A stretch of 64,000 nt of DNA, taken from positions 1-64,000 of IMG/VR virus record IMGVR_UViG_3300017613_001944. One strand, given 5' to 3'. Shown here in pieces: positions 8,045 to 15,413 of the stretch. The DNA is from a virus. The notes beneath the pieces were generated by a model, which saw only the letters and a program-made list of their open reading frames with translations, searched no databases and was not told the DNA's origin. Both the position numbers and the translations under genes were made by a program. Within the stretch, counting starts at the first letter, position 1. Each line of letters starts with the position of its first letter.

Positions 8045-8934
8045 TGGATAAGCTATTGATCTCGACTTCTAAGCGCTTGGTCTTGTGGGACAAGGTAGCT
8101 CATACTCTTATGGAGATGGATGACCCCAATCATCTTTTCTATGGGATTACCTGGAGCCCCGAAGAGATATATGTAGTAGCGGGTCCCGACGTTCTAACAT
8201 TCGACAAGGACTTCAATCCAACCGGCAAGCTACCCTTCCACGATCTATGGGGTGCTCATCAGTGTTATTGGTGGGACGGCAAGGTGTATGTCTTCCAGTC
8301 CCCCACCAATGAGATATTCGTATGGGACGGCAAGGAAGTTACCACGCTGCCCTACCCCTATTTCAAGAAAGGGATAGAGGACCCGCACTTAAATTCAATG
8401 TGGTGTGACGACAACTTTTTCTACGTAGCAGAGCACTGGCAGCAGGAGCTCCCGAAGATCATCAGAGTGTTCGATCTGGATTGGAACCCGGTTACTACAG
8501 TCGAGATAGAGGAGGAGGCGTTTGGAGAAGGTGGTCACTCCGGCATCCATAATGTCTACTGGGAGGGTGGGTATATCATCACTCTTGGCCCCGGTGTTAT
8601 CATTTGCGCCAGGAGTCAGGACCTCACTGTTGGCATTGGTGTGGATGTCAGGGGTTATGAGGGATTACCCAATCTCACATTTACCAGCTACCTGCGTGGC
8701 CTTGCAAGAACAAACAGCAACTTCTACGTGGGGGTATCTCAGCTAGCCGGGAGAGACCAGAGGCACCTTGGCGGGGACGCTATGGTTCTAAAACTCGATG
8801 ATTCGCTAGGGCTTGAGGATGTTATCTTATTGAAGGACACAGGGCAACTCTGTGATATACGTTGCATAGATCCGTTGGACCACGCTCACAATAGAGTGCC
8901 ATGTCCATATAAGGGGAAGAATGTTACCATTTGA
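8044..8934 (+). CDS. beta-propeller-like protein B, paralogue of 5318-6166
   Basis: 296 residues with the same layout as protein A: N-terminal MDKLLISTSKRLVLWD, FYGITWSPEEIYVV, then LNSMWCDDNFFYVAE, HNVYWEGGYIITLG, YLRGLARTNSNFYVGVS and TGQLCDIRCIDPLD.AHNR. The repeated aromatic-ended strands suggest a six- or seven-bladed propeller. It has a longer insertion around residues 195-215 than protein A. As with protein A, the last codons (PCPYKGK) also contain the ribosome binding site and start of the next gene. The duplication with conserved downstream overlap implies the two genes arose by copying of a segment. Function unknown. Confidence 0.65.
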   Translation: MDKLLISTSKRLVLWDKVAHTLMEMDDPNHLFYGITWSPEEIYVVAGPDVLTFDKDFNPTGKLPFHDLWGAHQCYWWDGKVYVFQSPTNEIFVWDGKEVTTLPYPYFKKGIEDPHLNSMWCDDNFFYVAEHWQQELPKIIRVFDLDWNPVTTVEIEEEAFGEGGHSGIHNVYWEGGYIITLGPGVIICARSQDLTVGIGVDVRGYEGLPNLTFTSYLRGLARTNSNFYVGVSQLAGRDQRHLGGDAMVLKLDDSLGLEDVILLKDTGQLCDIRCIDPLDHAHNRVPCPYKGKNVTI

Positions 8935-10306
8935 TTTGGAGGATGCAGTGTCTCTTAACAAGGCGAGAATGGCTCATCTGGGATCTCTGGGGTTAGATTT
9001 TAAATCCAAGAGGGTACTGGAGGTGGGCGCAGGGGTGGGCTATCTCACAGGGTTCTTCGAGGCCAACAAGTGTGATATCGTTATAACCGAGGGGCGAGAG
9101 GAGAATGTCAAAAGGATAATTGAGAGATACCCACACAGAGCCGACAACACATTCGTGCGAGACCTGACGGTACCCGGATCACACGAGGAGTTTGGTGAGT
9201 TTGATGTTATCTTCTGTTACGGTACTCTGTATCACGTATCAGATCCCGCCTTCGTTATCGCAGAGCTTGCTAAACTTTGCACGGGGATGTTCCTGGTCTC
9301 AATGGTTGTGCATCCCAGTGACGATAACGCCTTTCTTCCCTGCCCCGAGGATGGGGGCGCAGATCAGAGCATGCACGCAATGGGATGCAGACCAGGTAGA
9401 CAGTTGGTGATGGATGAATTAAAAAAGCATTTCGAGTATGTCTATCACACTACAACGCAACCCTTCCACCATAACTTTATCATAAGTTGGCCTGCTGTTT
9501 CTGGACACACACGCTCTATCTTCGTAGCCTCAAGGGAAAAGCTAGATAGCAGGTTCCTCTCTGAAGAGTTACAGATGGATCAACAACGCTATGGGCGTAT
9601 ACTTGGAGGGGAGTTCTGTGGAAGTCCTGCCGAGGCGGTTCTGGTAGGTCCAGGGTCTGTGGGACATGGAGGTTCTTGGTCCCAGGCCAACGGCGAGATA
9701 CTGGCTTGGGATATTGCGTTGGTGACACACTTCTATAAAGAGATGAAGAAGCTAGATGATCCTATCATCCTTGATATTGGAGCCAGCACCGGCAGCTTCT
9801 CACTCTTGCCAGCCATAGACACCACTGCTGCCTGTCACTCCTTTGAGCCGTACCCCTTCGTCAATAAGATACTGAGGGAGAACGTCAGGATGAATGGGCT
9901 GGATGACAGGGTGACAATCTATGATTGGGCACTCTCCGACAGGAATGGAAGCGCCGTCTTCGTGGCTCCTCCCAAGAACAAGCAGATAGGCCATGCCAGA
10001 CTAGACTCGAATCATCAGCCGGGGGAGTGGCCTGAGATAGAGGTGCAGTGCAGGACACTGGACTCGCTCAATCTTGGCAAGGTAGACTTGGTAAAAATAG
10101 ACGTGGAGGGTCACGAGTTGCAGGTACTTCGCGGGGGAGAGGCCACTATCAGAGAGAACATGCCAGGGCTAATAGTTGAGCTCTACCCAGACCACGCCCA
10201 TCTATTCGACTATGAGGTAGAAGATGTAACCGATCTACTGGCGTCCTGGGGATATAATCACTTTGAAAGGGTGACATCGTGGGATACGTGGGCAAAAAAG
10301 ATATAA
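8921..10306 (+). CDS. fused methyltransferase: class I SAM domain + FkbM domain
   Basis: 461 residues with two Rossmann methyltransferases in tandem. Domain 1 (about 25-190) has the SAM-binding VLEVGAGVGYLTG and FDVIFCYGTLYHVSDP. Domain 2 (about 275-450) has LDIGASTGSFS, FEPYPF, LSDRNGSAVF, DLVKIDVEGHE and LIVELYPD, the order of FkbM-type methyltransferases that O-methylate sugars or polyketides. The second half is a confident FkbM call; the first is a generic methyltransferase. The fusion suggests two methylations on one product. It overlaps the previous gene by 14 bp and the next by 28 bp. In this setting the acceptor is probably a glycan, which is inference. Confidence 0.8.
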   Translation: MLPFDLEDAVSLNKARMAHLGSLGLDFKSKRVLEVGAGVGYLTGFFEANKCDIVITEGREENVKRIIERYPHRADNTFVRDLTVPGSHEEFGEFDVIFCYGTLYHVSDPAFVIAELAKLCTGMFLVSMVVHPSDDNAFLPCPEDGGADQSMHAMGCRPGRQLVMDELKKHFEYVYHTTTQPFHHNFIISWPAVSGHTRSIFVASREKLDSRFLSEELQMDQQRYGRILGGEFCGSPAEAVLVGPGSVGHGGSWSQANGEILAWDIALVTHFYKEMKKLDDPIILDIGASTGSFSLLPAIDTTAACHSFEPYPFVNKILRENVRMNGLDDRVTIYDWALSDRNGSAVFVAPPKNKQIGHARLDSNHQPGEWPEIEVQCRTLDSLNLGKVDLVKIDVEGHELQVLRGGEATIRENMPGLIVELYPDHAHLFDYEVEDVTDLLASWGYNHFERVTSWDTWAKKI

Positions 10307-11145
10307 TAGACGTTCAAAACTATTGGGACGATTTGCCTTGCAACATCAGACACTCTCAAACCCCATTACAGGAAGATCCCTTAGTATATAGTCATGAGGT
10401 CTCATTCCGCAAGTATCTGGTCGAGCCCCATATCCCATTTTTTGCAGAGCATGGTCTCTGGGAGAATAAGGAGGTTCTGGAAATGGGGTGTGGTATTGGC
10501 ACGGATACTATCCAATTCGCACTCTCGGGGGTAAAGAAAATACTGGGAATGGATATCTCCAGGGATTCGTTGGACATTGCCTTCCAGCGTCTTCAGGCAG
10601 AGAAACCGCCAGATAACTGGACCCTGGTACAGGGAGATATAGAGAATCTACGGGAGAATGAACACTGCTTTTTCTGGTCAGACTCCTATGACCTAGTCTA
10701 TTCCTTCGGCGTGATTCATCATACTCCCAGGCCCTGGAGGGCAATAGCCGAGGCGTACAGGATGCTCAAGCCGGGAGGGGAGTTCCGCTTGATGGTGTAC
10801 AACCGCTACTCCTGGAAGGCTTTTTGGATTATAATGAAGTATGGCAAGGGGAGATTCTGGAAATGGAAGGAACTGATCCCGAAGTACAGCGAGGCGCAGA
10901 CTGGATGTCCCATTACCTGGACGTTCACTCCAAGGGAGATGAAACATTTATTGGAGGCCAATGGTTTCCAAGTGGAATCTGTCACGAAGGACCACATTTT
11001 TCCATATCGGATCAAGGAGTATATCAACCACCAGTACAGGATGACGTGGTACTGGGAGATGTGCCCACCGAGACTCTTCGATTGGTTGCAGTCGAAATTC
11101 GGGTGGCACTTACTTATAAAGGCGAGGAAGCCGAAAGGACGATAG
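10279..11145 (+). CDS. class I SAM-dependent methyltransferase
   Basis: 288 residues. Motif I is VLEMGCGIGTDTIQFA, followed by the acidic MDIS, QGDIEN and the post-motif SFGVIHHTPRPW and MLKPGGEFRLMVYNRYSW. This is the UbiE/Methyltransf_11 style used for small molecules, lipids and sugars. The C-terminal third adds a region with FTPREMKHLLEANGFQVES. GTG start at 10279 with AAAGGGTG upstream, overlapping the fused methyltransferase. The substrate is unknown. Confidence 0.8.
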   Translation: MGYVGKKDIIDVQNYWDDLPCNIRHSQTPLQEDPLVYSHEVSFRKYLVEPHIPFFAEHGLWENKEVLEMGCGIGTDTIQFALSGVKKILGMDISRDSLDIAFQRLQAEKPPDNWTLVQGDIENLRENEHCFFWSDSYDLVYSFGVIHHTPRPWRAIAEAYRMLKPGGEFRLMVYNRYSWKAFWIIMKYGKGRFWKWKELIPKYSEAQTGCPITWTFTPREMKHLLEANGFQVESVTKDHIFPYRIKEYINHQYRMTWYWEMCPPRLFDWLQSKFGWHLLIKARKPKGR

Positions 11146-11146
11146 A

Positions 11147-11824
11147 ATGGAAGACCTTCAAATCTATGAAGAGTGGAGACTGGCACTTGCCAAGCTGCAA
11201 GGAGGAAGAACCTACTACCGGGACCAGACTCCTGAAAGTATCAAGCAACTGGTTGATCTGGCAAGAGCTTACGAACCAAACAAAATTATTGAGATAGGCA
11301 CCTCTTATGGCCTCTCTCTGAGAGCGTGGCTGCACGCATTGCCGGAGGTGCACGTCACCGCCATCGACTTTACATTCAACCCGCTCCGCATGACCACAGA
11401 TGTTGTGCCATACGATGAGAGCCGGGTCACTCTGGTGGAGAGTGACGTATCTAATGTGGAGCTTCCGATGTACTGGCACGGCACCGACAAGGTGATCCTG
11501 TTCTTCGATTGCCACGGTGCGGCTAATATGCGCTACACCCTGAAACACGCGGAGTCGTTACCCAAGGGCAGTGTCTTCGCCGTGGACGATATGTGGTATA
11601 GCGAAGAGAAGCTTCACGAGGGCAACCTTGAAGAGTTCTATGACAGGGTTGTTCTGCCGACAGTAGATCCCCACTGCCCTGTCAGGCCAGTGGACTATAG
11701 TGACTATTGGGTTGGTGGTTCATTCTATTGCTTCGATGAGGTTCATCCTCTGATGAGGTATCTCGAGAGGAACCGAATCGTAGCAACCCATGAGCCGCCC
11801 AAGTTACTTTACTGGGAGGTATAA
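11147..11824 (+). CDS. Rossmann-fold methyltransferase-like protein
   Basis: 225 residues. IIEIGTSYGLSLRAWLH (about 46-62) matches SAM motif I in the form found in class I methyltransferase and cephalosporin-hydroxylase-like proteins, followed by AIDFTF, VESDVS and an FFDCHGAAN strand with acidic residues (about 119-127) and FAVDDMWYS. The DCH and VDDMW motifs are compatible with a metal- or SAM-dependent enzyme of the CmcI or methyltransf_24 type. The reaction cannot be named. The start is one base after the previous stop. Confidence 0.6.
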   Translation: MEDLQIYEEWRLALAKLQGGRTYYRDQTPESIKQLVDLARAYEPNKIIEIGTSYGLSLRAWLHALPEVHVTAIDFTFNPLRMTTDVVPYDESRVTLVESDVSNVELPMYWHGTDKVILFFDCHGAANMRYTLKHAESLPKGSVFAVDDMWYSEEKLHEGNLEEFYDRVVLPTVDPHCPVRPVDYSDYWVGGSFYCFDEVHPLMRYLERNRIVATHEPPKLLYWEV

Positions 11825-11825
11825 G

Positions 11826-12449
11826 ATGGAGTACTTACAAGATCCATTTTCTGTGATATGTGATCTTGAGGGCAATCCAGTCTACACTCAACACGTCATC
11901 AAGTATCAGGCGACCTACGGCTTTCCTCTCTATTCGCAGAGAGATCCGCAGTGGGCAGGAGATCAGTTGGGCTACGGTACTACCACGATTGGACAACAGG
12001 GCTGTCTTGTTACCGCCCTCTCCGAAGCGCTGACGGTGGTTTATCAAGAGCCTATCACACCCAACGTCCTCAATGAGAAGTTGAAAGAGATCAACGGTTT
12101 CTCTGGGAGCAATCTCTACTGGACAAGGGTGACAAAGGCGTATCCCTCCTTTCAGTTCGTTGAAAGGGTATATTGTAAATTGGTCCCCGCCCCTGCCGCA
12201 GAGATTGAGACTTGGCTTGGGGAAGGGCAGTACGTAGTTGTGGAGATAGATATGAATCTGAAGACCAAGGCAGTAGATCAGCATTGGCTACTGCTGGTCG
12301 GCGGCGACAAGGATCAGTTTGTCTATCACGACCCCTGGCTGACGGTAAATCAGCAGGAGGCCAGGACTATGCCTCCCGGCTACTGCAAGCAGGACTGGGA
12401 CCCGGCGAGAGCCATCTTCCAATACGCACGTTACAGGATGACACCATGA
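11826..12449 (+). CDS. C39-like cysteine peptidase
   Basis: 207 residues from ATG 11826 with GGAGGT just before it; an upstream start at 11790 lies inside the previous gene. FPLYSQRDPQWAGDQLG (33-49), GQQGCLVTALS with the nucleophile Cys60, QHWLLLVGG with the His and VYHDPW with the Asp-containing turn follow the Peptidase_C39_2 pattern. Such proteins cleave peptide bonds. In phages they are found as lysis- or virion-associated peptidases, but they also occur in bacterial secretion. No signal peptide or cell-wall-binding domain is seen. It could be the phage's only peptidoglycan or prohead peptidase in this window, but that is not proved. Confidence 0.75.
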   Translation: MEYLQDPFSVICDLEGNPVYTQHVIKYQATYGFPLYSQRDPQWAGDQLGYGTTTIGQQGCLVTALSEALTVVYQEPITPNVLNEKLKEINGFSGSNLYWTRVTKAYPSFQFVERVYCKLVPAPAAEIETWLGEGQYVVVEIDMNLKTKAVDQHWLLLVGGDKDQFVYHDPWLTVNQQEARTMPPGYCKQDWDPARAIFQYARYRMTP

Positions 12450-13237
12450 TAACACTATTCACCACACTGAAGCCCAGCGATAACGGTGGGCGCATCGACG
12501 TAATTCAGTACAACGCCCTGATGAGTTGGTCCTATCTGCCAGCAGAGATTATGGTCTTCGGGGATGAAACTGGAACCAAGGAACTGGTGGAGGAGGTCTC
12601 GTTGAGATCTGCTTACAACAAACGTCCCGCCACCTTTGCCTCAGTTCAAGAGCACCGGGGCGTGAATGAGTTTGGCACACCGTTGATCGAGCCAATGTTT
12701 CGACATGCCAGTGACGTAGCCCAATATGACATCCTGGGCTATGTCAACGGGGACATCATTTTGAAGCCCAGCTTTACCTTGGCTGTCAAGCTGTCCAGCG
12801 TTATAAATAAGTTTCTGATGGTCGGCAGACGCATAAACCTGGAGGTCAAGGAGAAGCTGGACTTTGAGGGCGACTGGCGACTTGAACTGGATGCTATGAT
12901 AGACAACGATGCCTACGCCGCAGTTGGTGCTGCCATTGACTACTTTGTTCACACCCGCTACCTATGGGATAACATTCCTCCCGAGCTTGCCATAGCGCGT
13001 TACTATTGGGACAACCATCTAACATGGCTGGTCGGGACAGAGCTACGCTTGCCGGTGATAGACGCAACGGGTGTTACGCTTGCCGTGCACCAGTCCCATG
13101 GGCAACCGATTGGGTTCGATTCGCCGGAGGGTTTAAAGAACAGAGACGTGGTGGCATACAGGATGGCGGGGGTGGAGCATTCCACTCATCATCTAAACTC
13201 TGATGGCGCAGTCGCGCCGGGGGCATACAATGGATAA
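12446..13237 (+). CDS. GT-A-like glycosyltransferase
   Basis: 263 residues from an ATG overlapping the previous TGA (ATGA). Strands MITLFTTLKP and AEIMVFGDETG resemble the donor-binding half of GT-A enzymes, and ILGYVNGDIILKPSF has the acidic N-G-D metal-site position. LMVGRRINLEVKE and a C-terminal DATGVTLAVHQSHGQP follow the pattern of a nucleotide-diphospho-sugar transferase found next to FkbM methyltransferases in bacteria. The sugar and acceptor are unknown. It is the last sugar gene before the packaging genes. Confidence 0.55.
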   Translation: MITLFTTLKPSDNGGRIDVIQYNALMSWSYLPAEIMVFGDETGTKELVEEVSLRSAYNKRPATFASVQEHRGVNEFGTPLIEPMFRHASDVAQYDILGYVNGDIILKPSFTLAVKLSSVINKFLMVGRRINLEVKEKLDFEGDWRLELDAMIDNDAYAAVGAAIDYFVHTRYLWDNIPPELAIARYYWDNHLTWLVGTELRLPVIDATGVTLAVHQSHGQPIGFDSPEGLKNRDVVAYRMAGVEHSTHHLNSDGAVAPGAYNG

Positions 13238-13493
13238 AGTAGCTTGTGCCATTGAGAACCTTGCAAAGAGTATGGATAGAATGGCGCTGTGTCAGCTATT
13301 CGATGCTGGCATTATCACACTGGATGAAGCGAGAGACTTGCTTGGTCTTCCCGAGGTCACAGAACACCGTCGCCTACAGTTACGTCGTGCAACAAACTTT
13401 ACCTACAACAGTGCATTGGTCCTACCGGGTTATGCACTGAGCGAGATTGGTGTAAGGCGTGAACAGGAGCCCTCAAAGAATGAGCCTGAATGA
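13230..13493 (+). CDS. hypothetical protein before terminase
   Basis: About 87 residues from the ATG at 13230, which has GGGGG eight bases upstream; an ATG at 13203 adds nine residues but lacks a ribosome site. All-helical, with LFDAGIITLDEARDLLGLPEVTE, a short helix pair also seen at the C-terminus of some phage portal proteins. Its place directly before terL would suit a small terminase subunit, but no helix-turn-helix can be confirmed, so the call stays open. It overlaps the terminase start by 14 bp. Confidence 0.5.
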   Translation: MDKVACAIENLAKSMDRMALCQLFDAGIITLDEARDLLGLPEVTEHRRLQLRRATNFTYNSALVLPGYALSEIGVRREQEPSKNEPE

Positions 13494-15237
13494 CGAAGAG
13501 AGATACATCATCTCTGAGGCATCCAAGGGGAATATGGGCCTCTTTATAGAGTACTATTTCCGTCTCCCGTTTTCAGGAACCTGGTTCACTACGGAAGATC
13601 GTGTTGAGCAATACGACATTCTCCATCAGGTGTGGGTAGGATTGGGCAAGCCGGATGAGATATTCGACGCGGAGATAGGGGACAAGCTAGCTGAGATAAG
13701 GATTACGTGGGACCCCTACTATGGCGAGTATCCCATGTTCCTCCTTCACCACGGTTTCAAGACACTGGAGTGGATGCAGAAGTTCCTGTCTCCAGGCGTC
13801 ACCCACGGCGTGGCTACTACTGGGACTGGATCGGGTAAGACTGCCGGGGTAGCCGTTTATGCACTGGCATGTTGCGCCGTGATCCCAGGGTTCAGGTTCC
13901 ACAACGCTGCCCCTACTCAGTACCACGCTAACTTGATGTTGGGAGAGATCACCAAGTGGGTTGGGACTGACGCTGACAAGTTCCGCAAGTTCATCAAGTT
14001 GAGCAAGGGAGCCAATGAGCTGTGGAATGAGAGAGAGGGCTATCCGGTAATCACCATTCAGTCTCCTCTCAATCCCAAGATACAATCCTCATTCTCTTGC
14101 CAGACTGTAGGTCAGAATGCCAATAGCATCCTGGGGAGGGAGCAGGACTGGATCAACATTGAGGAAGCGCAGTTGATGTATAACATCACTGATGCGGAGC
14201 CGAAGCTAGCCACTCGTTTACGTGGCACCAGGGCCACTGGTTTGCCACGCTGGTCCAAGCAAACCTGGATCTCAAACCCCGGAGATAATCCCGAGTTCAT
14301 TGGTCTCATCGAAAAGTACAAGGAATTGGAAAAGGACGGGATGGCGGGGGTCTTGGTTCTTGAGGATGTACCATCAGATGTCAATCGTTACATCACCAAA
14401 CGCCAACTAGAGAAGCAGCGCTTGACCATGAGTCAGCGGGAGATTGACAGGTGGATGGGTGGACAGATGTCTGCGGTAAGAGAAGATTCTGAGATCACCA
14501 CCGCAATGCTGGAAGCCTGCAAGAGCGACGAGCTCACCAAGGAGGTGGATAAGGTGGGCAAGTTTGCCGATGACCTTGGCCTGGTGCGCTATGAGCTGCC
14601 CCATGAACCTGACAGACACTATGTGGTGGTGGGTGATGTTGGGAAGAGCCCACGATCTGCCTTGAGCAGTATGAACGTCCCGGCTATAATGGTCTTTGAT
14701 GTGACCAACTTCCTAGAGGAGCCCTGTAGATTGGTGGCATTACGATGGATAGATGGCAAGGGATCTTACGAGCCGTTCGTCACGTCTATGAAGTATCTGA
14801 TCCTCAAGTACAGGGCCAGGGGCTATTACGACGCGGGTAACGTACAGACTGCCTTTGAGGATGTGGGCGGCTTCGAGGATGTTCCCTACACGGAGCCTGT
14901 CAGCTTTGCTGGTCACGCCTCCATTAAAAAGTGGGCTGTGGCAGTAACAAGCATCTTGATGCAGAATGGATTGTTTGAGTGGCCCTACATAAAGGCGCTA
15001 TGGTATCAGGGCAGGATCTTCAGAGTCGCCTCCAAGAAAAATCCCGATGACCTGATAGCCTGTCTCTTGGTATTCTCGAGGGTACTACAGATAGAGGGAA
15101 CACTGTGGAACAGGTTTGTGAGCAGATTCGATTGGGACGTGGAGGACATTAAAGAGGATGAAGTGGACGAAGAGGATGATTACGAAGTTTCGCGTGGCCC
15201 TGTTTTTGATAGGCACACAAGAATACCGACGCGATAA
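13480..15237 (+). CDS. terL: terminase large subunit
   Basis: The DNA-packaging motor and headful or site nuclease. The ATPase half has a Walker A ATTGTGSGKTAG (about 112-123, Lys120) and a Walker B WINIEEAQ with the catalytic Glu pair (about 224-231). The RNase H-like nuclease half has VVVGDVGKSPRS, RGYYDAGNVQTAF and PDDLIACLLVF, giving the three acidic positions. The 585 residues are a normal full length. ATG 13480 is chosen with CAGGAG upstream; a GTG at 13459 would add seven residues. It follows the usual order just before the portal. The Walker A is slightly unusual in having threonine before each glycine. Confidence 0.93.
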   Translation: MSLNDEERYIISEASKGNMGLFIEYYFRLPFSGTWFTTEDRVEQYDILHQVWVGLGKPDEIFDAEIGDKLAEIRITWDPYYGEYPMFLLHHGFKTLEWMQKFLSPGVTHGVATTGTGSGKTAGVAVYALACCAVIPGFRFHNAAPTQYHANLMLGEITKWVGTDADKFRKFIKLSKGANELWNEREGYPVITIQSPLNPKIQSSFSCQTVGQNANSILGREQDWINIEEAQLMYNITDAEPKLATRLRGTRATGLPRWSKQTWISNPGDNPEFIGLIEKYKELEKDGMAGVLVLEDVPSDVNRYITKRQLEKQRLTMSQREIDRWMGGQMSAVREDSEITTAMLEACKSDELTKEVDKVGKFADDLGLVRYELPHEPDRHYVVVGDVGKSPRSALSSMNVPAIMVFDVTNFLEEPCRLVALRWIDGKGSYEPFVTSMKYLILKYRARGYYDAGNVQTAFEDVGGFEDVPYTEPVSFAGHASIKKWAVAVTSILMQNGLFEWPYIKALWYQGRIFRVASKKNPDDLIACLLVFSRVLQIEGTLWNRFVSRFDWDVEDIKEDEVDEEDDYEVSRGPVFDRHTRIPTR

Positions 15238-15370
15238 GAGGATCTACTATCAGAGATGTTTCTTCAGAGCAATTATAAACATACTGGAGTTCGGGGTGAG
15301 GGACAGGATCAGGGACGGGTTACACAGAAACGCTTATCCAATGTACGACGATAGACATTGGAGGCATTGA
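15176..15370 (+). CDS. possible small basic protein overlapping terL end
   Basis: An open frame from ATG 15176 (MITKFRVALFLIG...) to 15370, 64 residues and very rich in arginine and tyrosine, overlapping the last 62 bases of terL in another frame. AAGAGG is nearby but not well spaced. It fills the only sizeable gap between terL and the portal. It could be a chance frame; the strong promoter right at its end argues that the region is at least partly regulatory. Confidence 0.35.
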   Translation: MITKFRVALFLIGTQEYRRDKRIYYQRCFFRAIINILEFGVRDRIRDGLHRNAYPMYDDRHWRH

Positions 15371-15396
15371 CATTCATCTTTCCTTAATGGTAAAAT
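15367..15396 (+). promoter_or_regulatory. sigma-70 promoter upstream of portal
   Basis: TTGACA (15367-15372), an 18 bp spacer, then TAAAAT (15391-15396). The -35 is perfect consensus and the -10 differs at one position. Transcription would start near 15403, about 11 bases before the portal ATG at 15414 and close to its GGAGGAG ribosome site, giving a very short leader. Confidence 0.75.
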
Positions 15397-15413
15397 GAAT
15401 TGTGGAGGAGATT

